A stretch of DNA of 64,000 nt from Rhodobiaceae bacterium (GCA_009885825.1 VFJY01000050.1:1-64000); one strand, 5' to 3'; positions 1 through 9,088 are shown, counted from the stretch's first letter. The notes: generated by a model not told the origin, from the sequence alone. Program-made: numbers and translations.

Positions 1-621
1 CGTCGCGGCAAGGTTGTCTCGCAAGCGGAAGTGACCGATGCTCCCATTGTGGCCGTCGGTTCGGGATTGCCGGATAAATCAACCGGTTACGTATTTGATA
101 CGGACGACGAATTCCAGGGCTGGGCCAGGGAGATCGGTATGGAGGAAGTGGCAAGTCGGCTCGATGAAGCGACTGAGAAGGGACGAGAACAAGAATCCCG
201 AGCCGATCTTGCGTGGCTAGAGGCTTGGCACAAGAAAAAGACGGAACGGATTATCAATGATCTAAATGAGCTAGCGCAACTTTATGACTTGCCTGTTAAC
301 TCTCCGAAGTTGTTCCGCAAAGTGACAATAGAAGCCGACCCACTCATTGGATCAGTGTTTGATCCGTACATCCTCTTCGATAGCAACGGTTGTGGTGGGA
401 GTTGGCGCCCACTTACGGGGCCAATGCCGAGATTTGGTTGGATAGGATTCAACAATAGGGCATCGTCCGTAAATGGACTTGGCGGCGGCATACTATTCAG
501 TCAATATTGGTTTAAGGCAAAGAAAGCGTATCTATTCAACATAGGCAATCAATTGGGCGATTGCCTAGACCTTGCTGATATCAATTTCAGTAATGTAGCT
601 TCGTCCGCTATCTTAATATGA
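1..621 (+). CDS. Hypothetical protein, 5'-partial
   Basis: The frame is open from the first base of the window, so this is probably the C-terminal part of a longer protein; a GTG at 31 is the first internal start and would give 196 residues. The N-terminal half is acidic and helical in character (charged stretch around residues 30-80 from that GTG). The C-terminal half is rich in Gly, Phe and Trp, with a GCGGSWRP stretch. I recognise no domain. It sits next to a broken recombinase gene, so it may be cargo of a lost mobile element; that link is inferred from position only. Confidence 0.5.
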   Translation, partial: RRGKVVSQAEVTDAPIVAVGSGLPDKSTGYVFDTDDEFQGWAREIGMEEVASRLDEATEKGREQESRADLAWLEAWHKKKTERIINDLNELAQLYDLPVNSPKLFRKVTIEADPLIGSVFDPYILFDSNGCGGSWRPLTGPMPRFGWIGFNNRASSVNGLGGGILFSQYWFKAKKAYLFNIGNQLGDCLDLADINFSNVASSAILI

Positions 622-775
622 TGCTCAACCGCGTCATACAACTGTTGGAAGTCGCCTGATAGGTTGATGACAGTGGCCCTCACATCGTACCTAAGGAGTT
701 TTTTTGAAGCTCAGGAGCTTGATATCAAACTTTTCAATGTACTCAATGCGCTGATCTTGCTCGCCGCGTTGGCGC

Positions 776-1123
776 TCATTGGCATTGCCGCCGCTGGTAT
801 CTCGTGCGGATCTTTGGCCGGCCGTGAATATGACGCACTTTTGGTACTGGAAAGCCATTCTTGGTGAGCGAAAGGGTCAGACGGTCAAGGCTTTCGGCAA
901 GAACAATGTCAAACTTGCCGGCCCGTGCATCAAGCAGCATTTGTTGGTATCGGGGCCGAAAGCTCGTCGAGCCACTCTGCGCCATGTCGCTATAGCACTC
1001 GCCGAGAAGCCAGCCCTCAGCTGCAGCCCGCTCGCGGCAGAGCCGCACCTGATCTTCAATGGATTCCTCGCGCTGCAGGTCTGACGAGTATCTGGCGTAG
1101 ATGACGGCACGAAGCTGGGTCAT
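776..1123 (-). pseudogene. Truncated serine recombinase (resolvase N-terminal domain)
   Basis: The first ~86 residues match the start of large serine recombinases: an opening AVIYARYSSD strand with the catalytic Ser, an IEDQVRLCRERAA helix, and a YSDMAQSGS stretch followed by an IVLAESLDRL segment. After about position 865 the reading loses all resemblance, and the rest of the catalytic domain, the recombinase domain and the zinc ribbon are missing. The start ATG overlaps the kdgK stop by four bases, an odd place for a recombinase, which suggests a deletion or insertion junction here. Positions 622-775 hold no convincing gene; a weak 67-residue reading at 664-867 on the other strand overlaps this remnant. 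Confidence 0.7.
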
Positions 1124-2118
1124 GGTGAAGGCTTCCGTTTGATCGAATGTTGGTGTCGTAGTTTTGTGATCATCTCCGCATAAGAACGCGATGCTTCGAC
1201 GGACTTTGCCTGCTGATTGCGATCTTCGACGGCCACGAGTGCTCCATATTCGGCGATGACTTTGGCCGCGAGATCATTCGCTCGCTGAACAGAAATGCTA
1301 GGAGTGGCCCCCATCATTTTACTGGCAATATAGCCTGCGTTAAAGCTGTCGCCTGCACCGGTGGTGTCCACCACAACTACAGATTCATGGGGCAGAACCA
1401 AACCAGACGCATTCGCAGTTTGGAAATAGCACGCATCGCCTCCGTTCTTTACGACGATCTCGTCTGCGCCTGCCTCTCTGATCCTTTCTGCAGCTCCAAC
1501 GACATCAAGGTCTCCAAACATCTCTACTTCATCCGCGAAGGATGGCAATGCCACATTGGCAACAGCATAGGCGCGACTTATCCAGTGACAAGTTTCGTCG
1601 TCGTTATTCCACAGGCGTTTTCTGATATTGGGATCAAAGACCACGAGAACGCCGCTGCTGCGGAGTTGGGCCATTCGTTGCAGAAGCCTATCTCTGGCGT
1701 TTTCCGGTAAAATGGCCAGCGTTATGCCCGAGAAAAAAACGCAATCCAGATCTTGCGTAGCGTTGGCGAGCCTGATTGGGTCATCGGCAAGCGTGCGGGC
1801 AGCGGAAGTGCTGCGCCAATAACTGAAGCTGCGCTCACCCTTGTCCAAGGAAATGACATAAAGACCCGCGTTCATTCCCTTTAAAATTTTGACGTGGGTT
1901 GTATCAATTTCGCTTTGCTTCATGAAATTCAGCATGTCGACCGAGAGCTGATCATCACCGATGTTGGTGAAGTACTGGACGGTCCAATCGGTAGGCAAAA
2001 GATGCCGAAGGTACCACGCTGTGTTGAACGTATCCCCAGCGAAGCCGAGTTTGTAACCTCCATCCCCTTTCGGCGAGAACTCAACCATGCATTCGCCAAT
2101 GAGGAGAATACGTCCCAT
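1120..2118 (-). CDS. kdgK: 2-keto-3-deoxygluconate kinase, PfkB family
   Basis: This cytoplasmic sugar kinase would phosphorylate 2-keto-3-deoxygluconate (KDG) to KDPG, the last step before the Entner-Doudoroff aldolase. The 332-residue protein opens with LLIGECMVEF and has the PfkB signature DTTGAGDSFNAGY with the catalytic Asp in GAGDSF. I chose the ATG at 2118 because a GAGG ribosome site lies just upstream; a TTG seven codons earlier is less likely. It follows the GntR gene by ten bases, so the two are probably co-transcribed and divergent from the hexuronate operon that makes KDG. The C-terminal tail abuts a recombinase remnant and may have been altered by that junction. Related PfkB kinases with other substrates cannot be excluded. 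Confidence 0.85.
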   Translation of the reverse strand: MGRILLIGECMVEFSPKGDGGYKLGFAGDTFNTAWYLRHLLPTDWTVQYFTNIGDDQLSVDMLNFMKQSEIDTTHVKILKGMNAGLYVISLDKGERSFSYWRSTSAARTLADDPIRLANATQDLDCVFFSGITLAILPENARDRLLQRMAQLRSSGVLVVFDPNIRKRLWNNDDETCHWISRAYAVANVALPSFADEVEMFGDLDVVGAAERIREAGADEIVVKNGGDACYFQTANASGLVLPHESVVVVDTTGAGDSFNAGYIASKMMGATPSISVQRANDLAAKVIAEYGALVAVEDRNQQAKSVEASRSYAEMITKLRHQHSIKRKPSP

Positions 2119-2128
2119 TGCTACCTCG

Positions 2129-2869
2129 CTATTCAACAAAATCCGCAGAATGTAGGGACTTCAACCGCGCTATTGTCGTATGGAGTGAGTCAAGGTGTCG
2201 TCGCATGGCCTCTATCGCACCCTTCGCATTTCCACTATCGAGATGCTGAACAACCGCCTTATGCTCGTCGATGACTTTGTCCATGTGGCCTTTGACGGGA
2301 TTCGCTAAGTGACGGACACGGTCAAGATGAGTCTTGACGCTCAAAATCGTGTCCCAGATGCCTTCAAGTTTTGCAGTGTCAGCAAAATTGCGATGGAACA
2401 GTTCGTCAGCCGTATGAAAACTCCAAAGATCGCCGCTTTTTGAAAACTGCTGCTGTAGCTTTATGGCTTTCTTTGCTTCGGAAGATGCCTTTTCCGTCCA
2501 ATGCTTGGCGGCCTCTGATAGCACTGCAAGTTCCAGGGCCACACGGGCAAAATGTCCCTCTTGCACTTTCTGAAGAATGATGGGTGAAACAAAACTGCCA
2601 CGTTGCGGGAAAATATCGATCAGCTTGTCTTCAGCCAATCGTGTGAGCGCGATGCGAACTGGGGAGCGTGATACATTAAACATGCCGCAGACGCGGTTTT
2701 CGCTTATAGCTTCGTTTGGACGGAAGTTTCCTGAAATGATGGCCTCTCTCAGACCCTGATAGATCTGATCGGCTGCGGGCAGTTTTCGGTCAACGTGACG
2801 CGAGAAATCAATCTCGGCATCAGCTTGTTGTTCGCCAGGTGCTTTTCCCGTGTTTTTTTTAAGATTCAT
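2129..2869 (-). CDS. GntR family regulator, FCD (FadR) subfamily
   Basis: This 246-residue DNA-binding protein has a winged-helix domain at about residues 35-95 (YQGLREAIISG, then SENRVCGMFNVSRSPVR). An all-helical FCD effector domain follows, with the usual metal-ligand pattern: Asp/His in ADELFHRNFA, His in HMDKVIDEHKAVV, and His in MRRHLDSLH. FCD regulators often sense sugar acids and repress the adjacent catabolic operon. The gene lies upstream of kdgK on the same strand and faces the importer-uxuBA operon across a 95-base gap, so it is the likely local regulator of both. Its ligand is not visible from sequence; KDG, mannonate or fructuronate are reasonable guesses. Confidence 0.88.
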   Translation of the reverse strand: MNLKKNTGKAPGEQQADAEIDFSRHVDRKLPAADQIYQGLREAIISGNFRPNEAISENRVCGMFNVSRSPVRIALTRLAEDKLIDIFPQRGSFVSPIILQKVQEGHFARVALELAVLSEAAKHWTEKASSEAKKAIKLQQQFSKSGDLWSFHTADELFHRNFADTAKLEGIWDTILSVKTHLDRVRHLANPVKGHMDKVIDEHKAVVQHLDSGNAKGAIEAMRRHLDSLHTTIARLKSLHSADFVE

Positions 2870-2889
2870 TTTCCGCTTGCTCTTTTTAC

Positions 2890-2905
2890 CATGTATACTA
2901 GCATG
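2890..2905. promoter_or_regulatory. Candidate GntR operator in the divergent promoter region
   Basis: The gap between the GntR gene and the importer operon contains CATGTATACTAGCATG. Its GTATAC core is the centre of known operators for hexuronate-type GntR/FCD regulators, and CATG is repeated at both edges. The outer half-sites do not match well, so this is a candidate only. It sits about 60 bases upstream of the binding-protein start and about 20 bases upstream of the regulator start. Confidence 0.4.
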
Positions 2906-2964
2906 TTAATGTTCCACTGCACAGTCAATCAAATAGTGCGAACGTCAAATGGGAGAAAATAGTC

Positions 2965-3990
2965 ATGAAGACAATGAAACCAATTGCGGCGGCCATGCTG
3001 CTTGGCACCCTTGCAAGCGGCGCGGCAATGGCTGGCGCAGATACCAAGGTGGCGCTGGTTCCAGGTGGCCCGCATCCTTACTTCGCCGCTTGGGAACAGG
3101 CCGGCAAAGATGCCATGAAAGACTTCAACCTCGGTGCTGGCGACTATCGGGTTCCCGCCAAGTGGGAGCTTGCCCTCCAAAGCACTATGCTCGAAAGCCT
3201 GATTACTGAAGGTTACAATTCCTTTTTGATTTTCCCTGGCGATGCCGTCGGTACGAACAGCGTTGCAGCTGAAATTAAGGAAGCTGGCGGCATGTCGATT
3301 GCGACGGCTGGTTGCCTCAAGGATCCAACGCCTGCCATGTTCTGCATGGGCACAGATACCGGTAACTCCGCATACCTCGGCACCAAGGAATTGATCCGCG
3401 TCATGGGTGGCAAGGGCAAGATCGCCCACTTCACCGGCTTCCTGGTTGATCCGAACACGCAACTTCGCATTGACGCTGTACAAAAAGCAGCAGACGAAAC
3501 CAATGGGGCTGTAACAGTTGTACAGGTCATTGCTGATATCGACGCGCCAGAACCAGCGAATGAAAAGATCAATGCTTATCTTGCCGCCAATGCGGCAGGC
3601 GTTGATGGCATTGTGACAACTGCTTGGGTTCCAGCCGTTGTGGCGGCACAGGCCCTGACAAAAATCGGCGACAAGCGGATCAAGATGGTCGGCATCGACC
3701 ATGACGAAGTGGTGCTCAAGGCTGTGAAAGACGGCTTCGTTGATGGCACCATGCTGCAGAACCCCTACGGCCAAGGATATATCGGGTCCTACGTTCTCGA
3801 TAAGTTGCGCTCAGGCTGCACCTTGAAGGAAGATGCGCCATGGAAGTCAAATGCTTTGACCGCCAAGTTCGTAGACTCTGGCACAGTGTTCGTTGATGCC
3901 AAGCAGATCGACACCTATGTCGACGCCATGCGCGGCATAACGAAAACAGTGCTTGCTAACTTCGAAGGTAACTACCTGAACTGCAAATAA
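2965..3990 (+). CDS. Sugar ABC transporter periplasmic binding protein (RbsB type)
   Basis: The 341-residue protein starts with a classical signal peptide cleaved after about residue 23 (AMA then GADTK). The mature part has the periplasmic-binding-protein type 1 fold of ribose/galactose-type receptors, with opening strand VALVPGGPHPYFAAWEQAG and later VGIDHDEVVLKAVKDG. It would capture the substrate in the periplasm for the two permeases and ATPase that follow. A GGGAG ribosome site precedes the ATG at 2965. Downstream sugar-acid enzymes suggest the ligand is a hexonate or hexuronate. Cysteines occur at two places in the mature protein and at its C-terminus (NCK), which is uncommon but not diagnostic. 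Confidence 0.88.
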   Translation: MKTMKPIAAAMLLGTLASGAAMAGADTKVALVPGGPHPYFAAWEQAGKDAMKDFNLGAGDYRVPAKWELALQSTMLESLITEGYNSFLIFPGDAVGTNSVAAEIKEAGGMSIATAGCLKDPTPAMFCMGTDTGNSAYLGTKELIRVMGGKGKIAHFTGFLVDPNTQLRIDAVQKAADETNGAVTVVQVIADIDAPEPANEKINAYLAANAAGVDGIVTTAWVPAVVAAQALTKIGDKRIKMVGIDHDEVVLKAVKDGFVDGTMLQNPYGQGYIGSYVLDKLRSGCTLKEDAPWKSNALTAKFVDSGTVFVDAKQIDTYVDAMRGITKTVLANFEGNYLNCK

Positions 3991-4019
3991 GACTCTCACT
4001 TCCTCCCTGTTGTAGAGAG

Positions 4020-4045
4020 GGCGGCTGTCACTCGTGACAGCCGCC
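4020..4045 (+). promoter_or_regulatory. Intercistronic hairpin after the binding-protein gene
   Basis: A perfect inverted repeat (GGCGGCTGTCAC, then GTGACAGCCGCC, separated by two bases) lies 30 bases after the binding-protein stop and 34 before the permease start. There is no T-tract, so it is unlikely to be a full terminator. Such hairpins commonly protect the upstream mRNA end and raise binding protein over permease levels; that role is inferred. Confidence 0.7.
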
Positions 4046-4079
4046 ACTTCATCCGTCATGTTCGAAGTTGAAAAGAATC

Positions 4080-5120
4080 ATGAACCAGACCGTCGCCAAC
4101 CCGAGCATCGCCGCTGATGCGCCACAGTCGCCGCAGGGCCGGGCATCAGCGCTGACGAGGCTACTCTTGAGCAATGAGTTTGGCCTTGCTGTTCTGCTCT
4201 TACTCACATTCCTGATCTTTGCAAATACACTGCAAGGTTTTTCTTCGACATTCAGTCTTTTCACCATTGGCCGCCAGATTGGTATCAACACCATGATTGG
4301 CTTGGCCATGATGGCCGTTATCGTTACGGGGGGCCTTGACCTTTCTGTTGGTGCAATTGGGGCCTGCACTGCGATGTTTTTTGGCTACCTTGCGCAAGCA
4401 CTGGGCTTACCATTGGTTTTTGCGATCCCTCTCGCCATTGTATTTGGCGCAGGCTTGGGATTTATCAATGGCATTACCGTCGTCAAATCCGGCGTGCACA
4501 GTTTTATCATCACACTTGCCAGTATGAGCATTTTCTTTGGCCTGATGATTTTTCTGACCAAAGCCCAGTCCTTCAATCAACTTCCAGCTGAAGTGCCAAG
4601 TTTTGGAAAATGGAAAATTGGTGGCCTGGTATCACCACTCCTCGTCATTTCAATGTTGATGTGTGTTGTCTTGAGCTTATTCTATCGCTTTACGACGTTG
4701 GGGCGTTCCATGCTCGCGGCGGGTGCCAACCCCAAAGCCGCTGAATTATCCGGAATTCGCACAGGCCATGTCATTACAGCGTGCCATGTGCTGACGGGCG
4801 GGCTTGCGGCACTGGCAGGACTGATGCTGACGGCCCGTACCGGTGCTGCCATTCCATCGATGGCGGGGCAGCTGGGGCAAGATTGGTTGCTGCCCGCATT
4901 CCTTGCACCTGTGCTCGGAGGAACGCTTCTTGCAGGTGGTCGCGTCTCAGTGGTCGGCACGTTTCTCGGTGCAGCATTCGTGCAGACAATGACCAGTGGT
5001 TTGCTGTTGATGCGTATCGGCGAGTTTTGGATACTTGCGTGCCTGGGCGTCATGCTGTTGCTCGCCGTGTTAACTGACAAAGCCAGACAATCACTTCTGC
5101 GCAGCAAGGGAATGGTGTGA
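4080..5120 (+). CDS. Sugar ABC transporter permease (RbsC type)
   Basis: Inner-membrane permease of 346 residues with about eight to ten hydrophobic segments beginning at LAVLLLLTFLIFA. It has the characteristic family stretch GGLDLSVGA near residue 90 and the C-terminal GTLLAGGRVSVVGTFLGA loop that contacts the ATPase. I chose the ATG at 4080; a TTG four codons earlier is possible. Its stop overlaps the start of the second permease, so the two subunits are translationally coupled and likely pair as a heterodimer in one importer. Confidence 0.88.
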   Translation: MNQTVANPSIAADAPQSPQGRASALTRLLLSNEFGLAVLLLLTFLIFANTLQGFSSTFSLFTIGRQIGINTMIGLAMMAVIVTGGLDLSVGAIGACTAMFFGYLAQALGLPLVFAIPLAIVFGAGLGFINGITVVKSGVHSFIITLASMSIFFGLMIFLTKAQSFNQLPAEVPSFGKWKIGGLVSPLLVISMLMCVVLSLFYRFTTLGRSMLAAGANPKAAELSGIRTGHVITACHVLTGGLAALAGLMLTARTGAAIPSMAGQLGQDWLLPAFLAPVLGGTLLAGGRVSVVGTFLGAAFVQTMTSGLLLMRIGEFWILACLGVMLLLAVLTDKARQSLLRSKGMV

Positions 5121-6097
5121 TGGCAATCGGAGTTTTCACGCGCGCCTTTGACAATGATTGGATTGGGCCCGGTATCGTCAGCCTTGCAGCCGTCGTCGGC
5201 ATTTCAATTCTGCAGCCAAGTTTTTTGTCGCCATTCAACATTTTTGTTTTGCTTTCTGCCATATCGGTCAACGTGGTGATTGCACTCGGGCAATTGGTGA
5301 TCATCGCCATTGGTCAAATGAACCTCGCACTCGGGGCCATCGGCGGTCTCGTCGCCATTTGCTTCGTCGGAATTATCGAGCTCTATGGCGTTCCGCCTGT
5401 TCCCGCCTTACTCATCGGACTCGCCATCGGCATTCTTACTGGCATGGTGAGCGGCTATACGATCGCGCGCACCGGAATCACCGCCTTTATTATCACGCTT
5501 GCAGGGCTGCAGATTTTCAAGGGCATCAATCTTGGCATTACCGAAGCCCAACCCTTCTATGCTGTTCCGCAAAGCGTCAAGGACTTCGGCAATCTTTCGA
5601 TGATTGGACCCGTACCGTGGTTGATCGTGCCGATGGTTTTGGCCAGTGTTGGCATGTGGTATCTTCTCAACCACTTGCGTATTGGTCGCTACATCCTTGC
5701 AATTGGCAATAACCCGCACGCCGCGGAATTGTCTGGCATCAATCAACGGGCGACGACCACATGGGCTCACGCGATATCTGGATTGCTCGCGGCCGTCGCT
5801 GGCATTATGCTGGTTGCCAAGTTGCAGATTGGCCAACCAACCATTGGCGATGATTGGTTGATTTCATCTTTCGCAGCACCCGTCATCGGTGGTGCTGTTC
5901 TGTCAGGCGGTCATGTCAGTGTCGCCGGCACATTTTTTGGCGTGGTGATCATCGCCATCATCACTCAGGCTTTAGTGCTCTTCAATATTGACCCCTACAT
6001 TGTGCAAGTTGTGTTGGGCGGGCTTATTCTGTGGGCCGTTGGCATCAATCGCTGGCGTGAATTGCGTGTGGCCAGGCTTCAGGAACAGGGCAGGTAA
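5120..6097 (+). CDS. Second sugar ABC transporter permease (RbsC type)
   Basis: A 325-residue inner-membrane protein of the same family as the preceding permease. It shows VIIAIGQMNLALGAIGG at the position where the first has GGLDLSVGAIG, and a GGAVLSGGHVSVAGTFFG loop near the C-terminus. The ATG at 5120 overlaps the upstream TGA (TGATG), and the ATPase gene begins one base after this stop. Two diverged permeases with one double ATPase point to a heteromeric channel, as in several rhizobial sugar and polyol importers. Confidence 0.87.
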   Translation: MAIGVFTRAFDNDWIGPGIVSLAAVVGISILQPSFLSPFNIFVLLSAISVNVVIALGQLVIIAIGQMNLALGAIGGLVAICFVGIIELYGVPPVPALLIGLAIGILTGMVSGYTIARTGITAFIITLAGLQIFKGINLGITEAQPFYAVPQSVKDFGNLSMIGPVPWLIVPMVLASVGMWYLLNHLRIGRYILAIGNNPHAAELSGINQRATTTWAHAISGLLAAVAGIMLVAKLQIGQPTIGDDWLISSFAAPVIGGAVLSGGHVSVAGTFFGVVIIAIITQALVLFNIDPYIVQVVLGGLILWAVGINRWRELRVARLQEQGR

Positions 6098-6098
6098 T

Positions 6099-7613
6099 AT
6101 GAGCGCAGCCCTTCAAGTCTCGCATGTCAGCAAGAGCTTCCCTGGTGTTAAAGCGCTGAGTGACGTCTCCATCACCTTTCAGGCAGGCTCCATTCACGCT
6201 CTGCTGGGTGAAAATGGTGCCGGAAAATCGACTTTGATCAAGATCGTGACTGGCATTCATCTTCAAGATGAAGGTGAAGTCATGATGGGCGGAATTCCCG
6301 TTCGCTTCGCCAATCCACGCAAAGCTGCTGCTGGCGGATTGGGGGTTGTGCATCAGGAGCGTAATCTCGTGAACCGCTTGCCCGTTGGCGAAAACATCAT
6401 GCTCGATCGGCTTGGTGCCCATTCGCTGTCACCTGTGGACTATCGCAGCGTTCACAAGGAAGCGGAACGCTGGTTGAAGCTTCTTGAACTCGACGTAGAC
6501 CCGCGCATGCAAGTGTCACGACTGAGCGTTGCTCAAATGCAGCTTGTCGAAATTGGCAAGGCGCTTTCATTGCAATCTCGCGTGCTGCTTCTCGATGAAC
6601 CGACGGCATCTCTGACGCCAAATGAAACAAAGGTCCTCTTCCGGATTCTGCGTAAATTGCGCGATGACGGAGTTGCCATCGGTTTTGTCAGCCACAAGCT
6701 GGAAGAAGTCTTCGAGATTTGCGACAAGGTGACCGTTTTACGGGATGGCCACAATGCCTGTGACAGCATTGATCTGAATAAGCTGAACCGTGCTGACGTT
6801 GTGCAGATGATGATCGGGCGTGCGGAACGCATCTCGAAGAAGGATGCCCGGCCAAAGCGCGACGTTCCTCCTTATATCGAACTCAAGTCTTATGCGTCAG
6901 CTGATGGCCACCGGGACATCAACCTGTCTGTACGCCCGGGAGAAATCGTAGGGCTTTATGGCCTGGTGGGTGCGGGACGAAGCGAATTAGCAAAAGCCTT
7001 GCTCGGCCTTTCGCCACAGACGGCTGGCCAGGTGCTGGTAAAAGGCCGGCCTGTTGCCATCCATTCTGTGGCCGAAGCCCTGCATAGCCACGGCATGGGA
7101 TATGTCAGCGAAGATCGGAAACAGGAGGGATTGATTCTCTTGCATTCGGTGCTGGCAAACAGCGGCATCACTGTATGGCGCAAGCTTGCGACACGGTTGG
7201 GATTCTTGCGCGACGCGACTGTTGCAGACCATGTTGGTCCTATCTTGCGCAAACTCGAACTGAAGACGCCTTCTTTGTACCAGACCATAGGCAACTTGTC
7301 GGGTGGAAATCAGCAGAAGGTTTCCGTCGCCAAGTGGCTGGCAGCGGGTGTCAAATTCCTGATCATTGACGAGCCTTCAGTTGGCATCGATATCAAAACC
7401 AAAGCCTATTTACATGACCTCATCCATGAATTGGCCAATGAGGGCACAGCTATTCTGCTGATCACGTCTGACATGCCAGAGATGGTCGACGTGGCGGATC
7501 GCATTCTGGTGATGGATGATTATCAGATTAAGGGCGAAGTCGAGAACGACCGCAACTACGAGCGGGTGAGCAAACAAATCATGGGCTTCATCCATGGGCG
7601 CGAGGCCGCCTGA
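6099..7613 (+). CDS. Sugar ABC transporter ATPase with two nucleotide-binding domains (RbsA type)
   Basis: This 504-residue cytoplasmic ATPase has two fused ATP-binding cassettes. The first has Walker A GENGAGKS at residues 38-45, a diverged signature LSVAQ and Walker B LLLDEPT. The second has the relaxed P-loop GAGRSELA and the signature LSGGNQQK with FLIIDEPS. This asymmetry is normal for the RbsA/MglA/XylG class. I chose the ATG at 6099, one base past the second permease stop, rather than in-frame starts inside the permease gene. The stop overlaps the next gene, so transport and catabolism are coupled in one operon. Confidence 0.92.
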   Translation: MSAALQVSHVSKSFPGVKALSDVSITFQAGSIHALLGENGAGKSTLIKIVTGIHLQDEGEVMMGGIPVRFANPRKAAAGGLGVVHQERNLVNRLPVGENIMLDRLGAHSLSPVDYRSVHKEAERWLKLLELDVDPRMQVSRLSVAQMQLVEIGKALSLQSRVLLLDEPTASLTPNETKVLFRILRKLRDDGVAIGFVSHKLEEVFEICDKVTVLRDGHNACDSIDLNKLNRADVVQMMIGRAERISKKDARPKRDVPPYIELKSYASADGHRDINLSVRPGEIVGLYGLVGAGRSELAKALLGLSPQTAGQVLVKGRPVAIHSVAEALHSHGMGYVSEDRKQEGLILLHSVLANSGITVWRKLATRLGFLRDATVADHVGPILRKLELKTPSLYQTIGNLSGGNQQKVSVAKWLAAGVKFLIIDEPSVGIDIKTKAYLHDLIHELANEGTAILLITSDMPEMVDVADRILVMDDYQIKGEVENDRNYERVSKQIMGFIHGREAA

Positions 7614-9088
7614 TGCAAGCTTTGTCGCGCGCAGCCCTGTCACAATTGCCGCAACACGTGCGAAAACCGGCGCACGACTCATCCCAACTCGAAACAGGCA
7701 TTGTGCATCTGGGTGTCGGCGCGTTTCATCGCGCACACCAAGCGGTGTATACAGACGATGTGATCCAGTCTGGCGATCTGCGCTGGGGTACAGTTGGCGC
7801 AAGTTTGCGCGCAGCCGACACGCGCGATGCATTGAAGCCACAGGACTGGCTCTACATGGTGGCTGAGGCCGACCAAGCGGGGGAGCGCCTGCGCGTTATT
7901 GCTTCGCTGAAAGACGTGCTTGTGGCACCGGAAAGTCCCGAAGCATTGATTGCTGCGATGTGTCAGCCCTCAGTGAAAATCATTTCGATGACAGTGACTG
8001 AAAAAGGTTACTGCCATGATCCGGCGACGGGCGAATTGAACGAAGCCCATCCGGATATTCTTCACGACCTGGCCAATCCCGCTTCACCGCGCTCGGCACC
8101 CGGATTCATTGCCCGTGCAATAGAGCTGCGCCGCAAAAACAATCTCGCACCCTTCACCGTTTTATGTTGCGATAATTTACCTGCCAACGGGCACACGGTT
8201 CACAAAGTTGTCTCACGCTTGGGCGCACTGCAAAGTGCTGATCTTGGTGCTTACATCGGAAACGAGATCGCCTTTCCGTCGACCATGGTTGACCGCATTG
8301 TGCCAACGACAACGGATCAAGATCGGCAAAGAATTGCAGCAACCTTGGGCGTGAAGGACAGTTGGCCTGTGATGACAGAAGCCTTCACGCAATGGGTTGT
8401 TGAAGACCGCTTTCCATCGGGCAGGCCGGAGTGGGCGGCGACATTCGTGTCTGATGTTGGCCCGTTCGAAACCATGAAGCTGCGTTTGCTCAATGGATCG
8501 CATTCCTGCATTGCCTATCTAGGTTATCTTGCGGGTCATGAAACTGTCGCGGCAGCCATGCAGAATGCTGACCTTGCGCGATTTGTCAGACGACTGATGG
8601 ATGAAGAATCTACACCTACTTTGAATGTGCCCAGTGGTACTGATGTTGAGGGATATAAGGCGGCACTGATCAACCGGTTTCAAAATTCGGCGCTTCGCCA
8701 CCGCACCTGGCAGATTGCCATGGATGGTTCGCAAAAGCTGCCGCAACGCTTGCTGGGCACGGCACGCGACAGGTTGAAGTCTGGCGCTTCGATTGATTGC
8801 CTGGCCCTCGGGGTTGCGGCCTGGATGCGATATGCGACGGGCGTGGACGAGAAGGGCCAGCCCATTGATGTGCGCGATCCGTTGCGTGATGAATTGCGCA
8901 GGCGTGCTGATGCGGCGGGACTGGTCGCATCACAACTTGCGCCAGCACTGCTCAGCATCGAAGAGATTTTCGGCAAGGACCTTGCAGAAAGCCAACGCTT
9001 TGTCAGTTCTGTTACATCAGCACTCGACAATCTGATCACGCAAGGGGCCAGCCCCACACTCAAAGCAATGAAGGGGCAAAAGTCGTGA
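7613..9088 (+). CDS. uxuB: Fructuronate reductase / mannitol dehydrogenase family oxidoreductase
   Basis: A 491-residue NAD(P)-dependent long-chain polyol dehydrogenase. The family opening GIVHLGVGAFHRAHQAVYTD forms the nucleotide site. The catalytic pattern Lys-x4-Asn-x2-His is seen as K289, N294 and H297 in MKLRLLNGSHS. UxuB interconverts D-fructuronate and D-mannonate. That function is favoured over mannitol dehydrogenase because the next, overlapping gene encodes mannonate dehydratase. Start and stop overlap both neighbours (TGATG and GTGA). Substrate choice within this family cannot be settled from sequence alone. Confidence 0.82.
   Translation: MQALSRAALSQLPQHVRKPAHDSSQLETGIVHLGVGAFHRAHQAVYTDDVIQSGDLRWGTVGASLRAADTRDALKPQDWLYMVAEADQAGERLRVIASLKDVLVAPESPEALIAAMCQPSVKIISMTVTEKGYCHDPATGELNEAHPDILHDLANPASPRSAPGFIARAIELRRKNNLAPFTVLCCDNLPANGHTVHKVVSRLGALQSADLGAYIGNEIAFPSTMVDRIVPTTTDQDRQRIAATLGVKDSWPVMTEAFTQWVVEDRFPSGRPEWAATFVSDVGPFETMKLRLLNGSHSCIAYLGYLAGHETVAAAMQNADLARFVRRLMDEESTPTLNVPSGTDVEGYKAALINRFQNSALRHRTWQIAMDGSQKLPQRLLGTARDRLKSGASIDCLALGVAAWMRYATGVDEKGQPIDVRDPLRDELRRRADAAGLVASQLAPALLSIEEIFGKDLAESQRFVSSVTSALDNLITQGASPTLKAMKGQKS

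Noticed and set aside
664-867. 67-residue + strand reading with a hydrophobic middle
   Set aside because: It starts with TTG, overlaps the recombinase remnant, and has no ribosome site or recognisable family.
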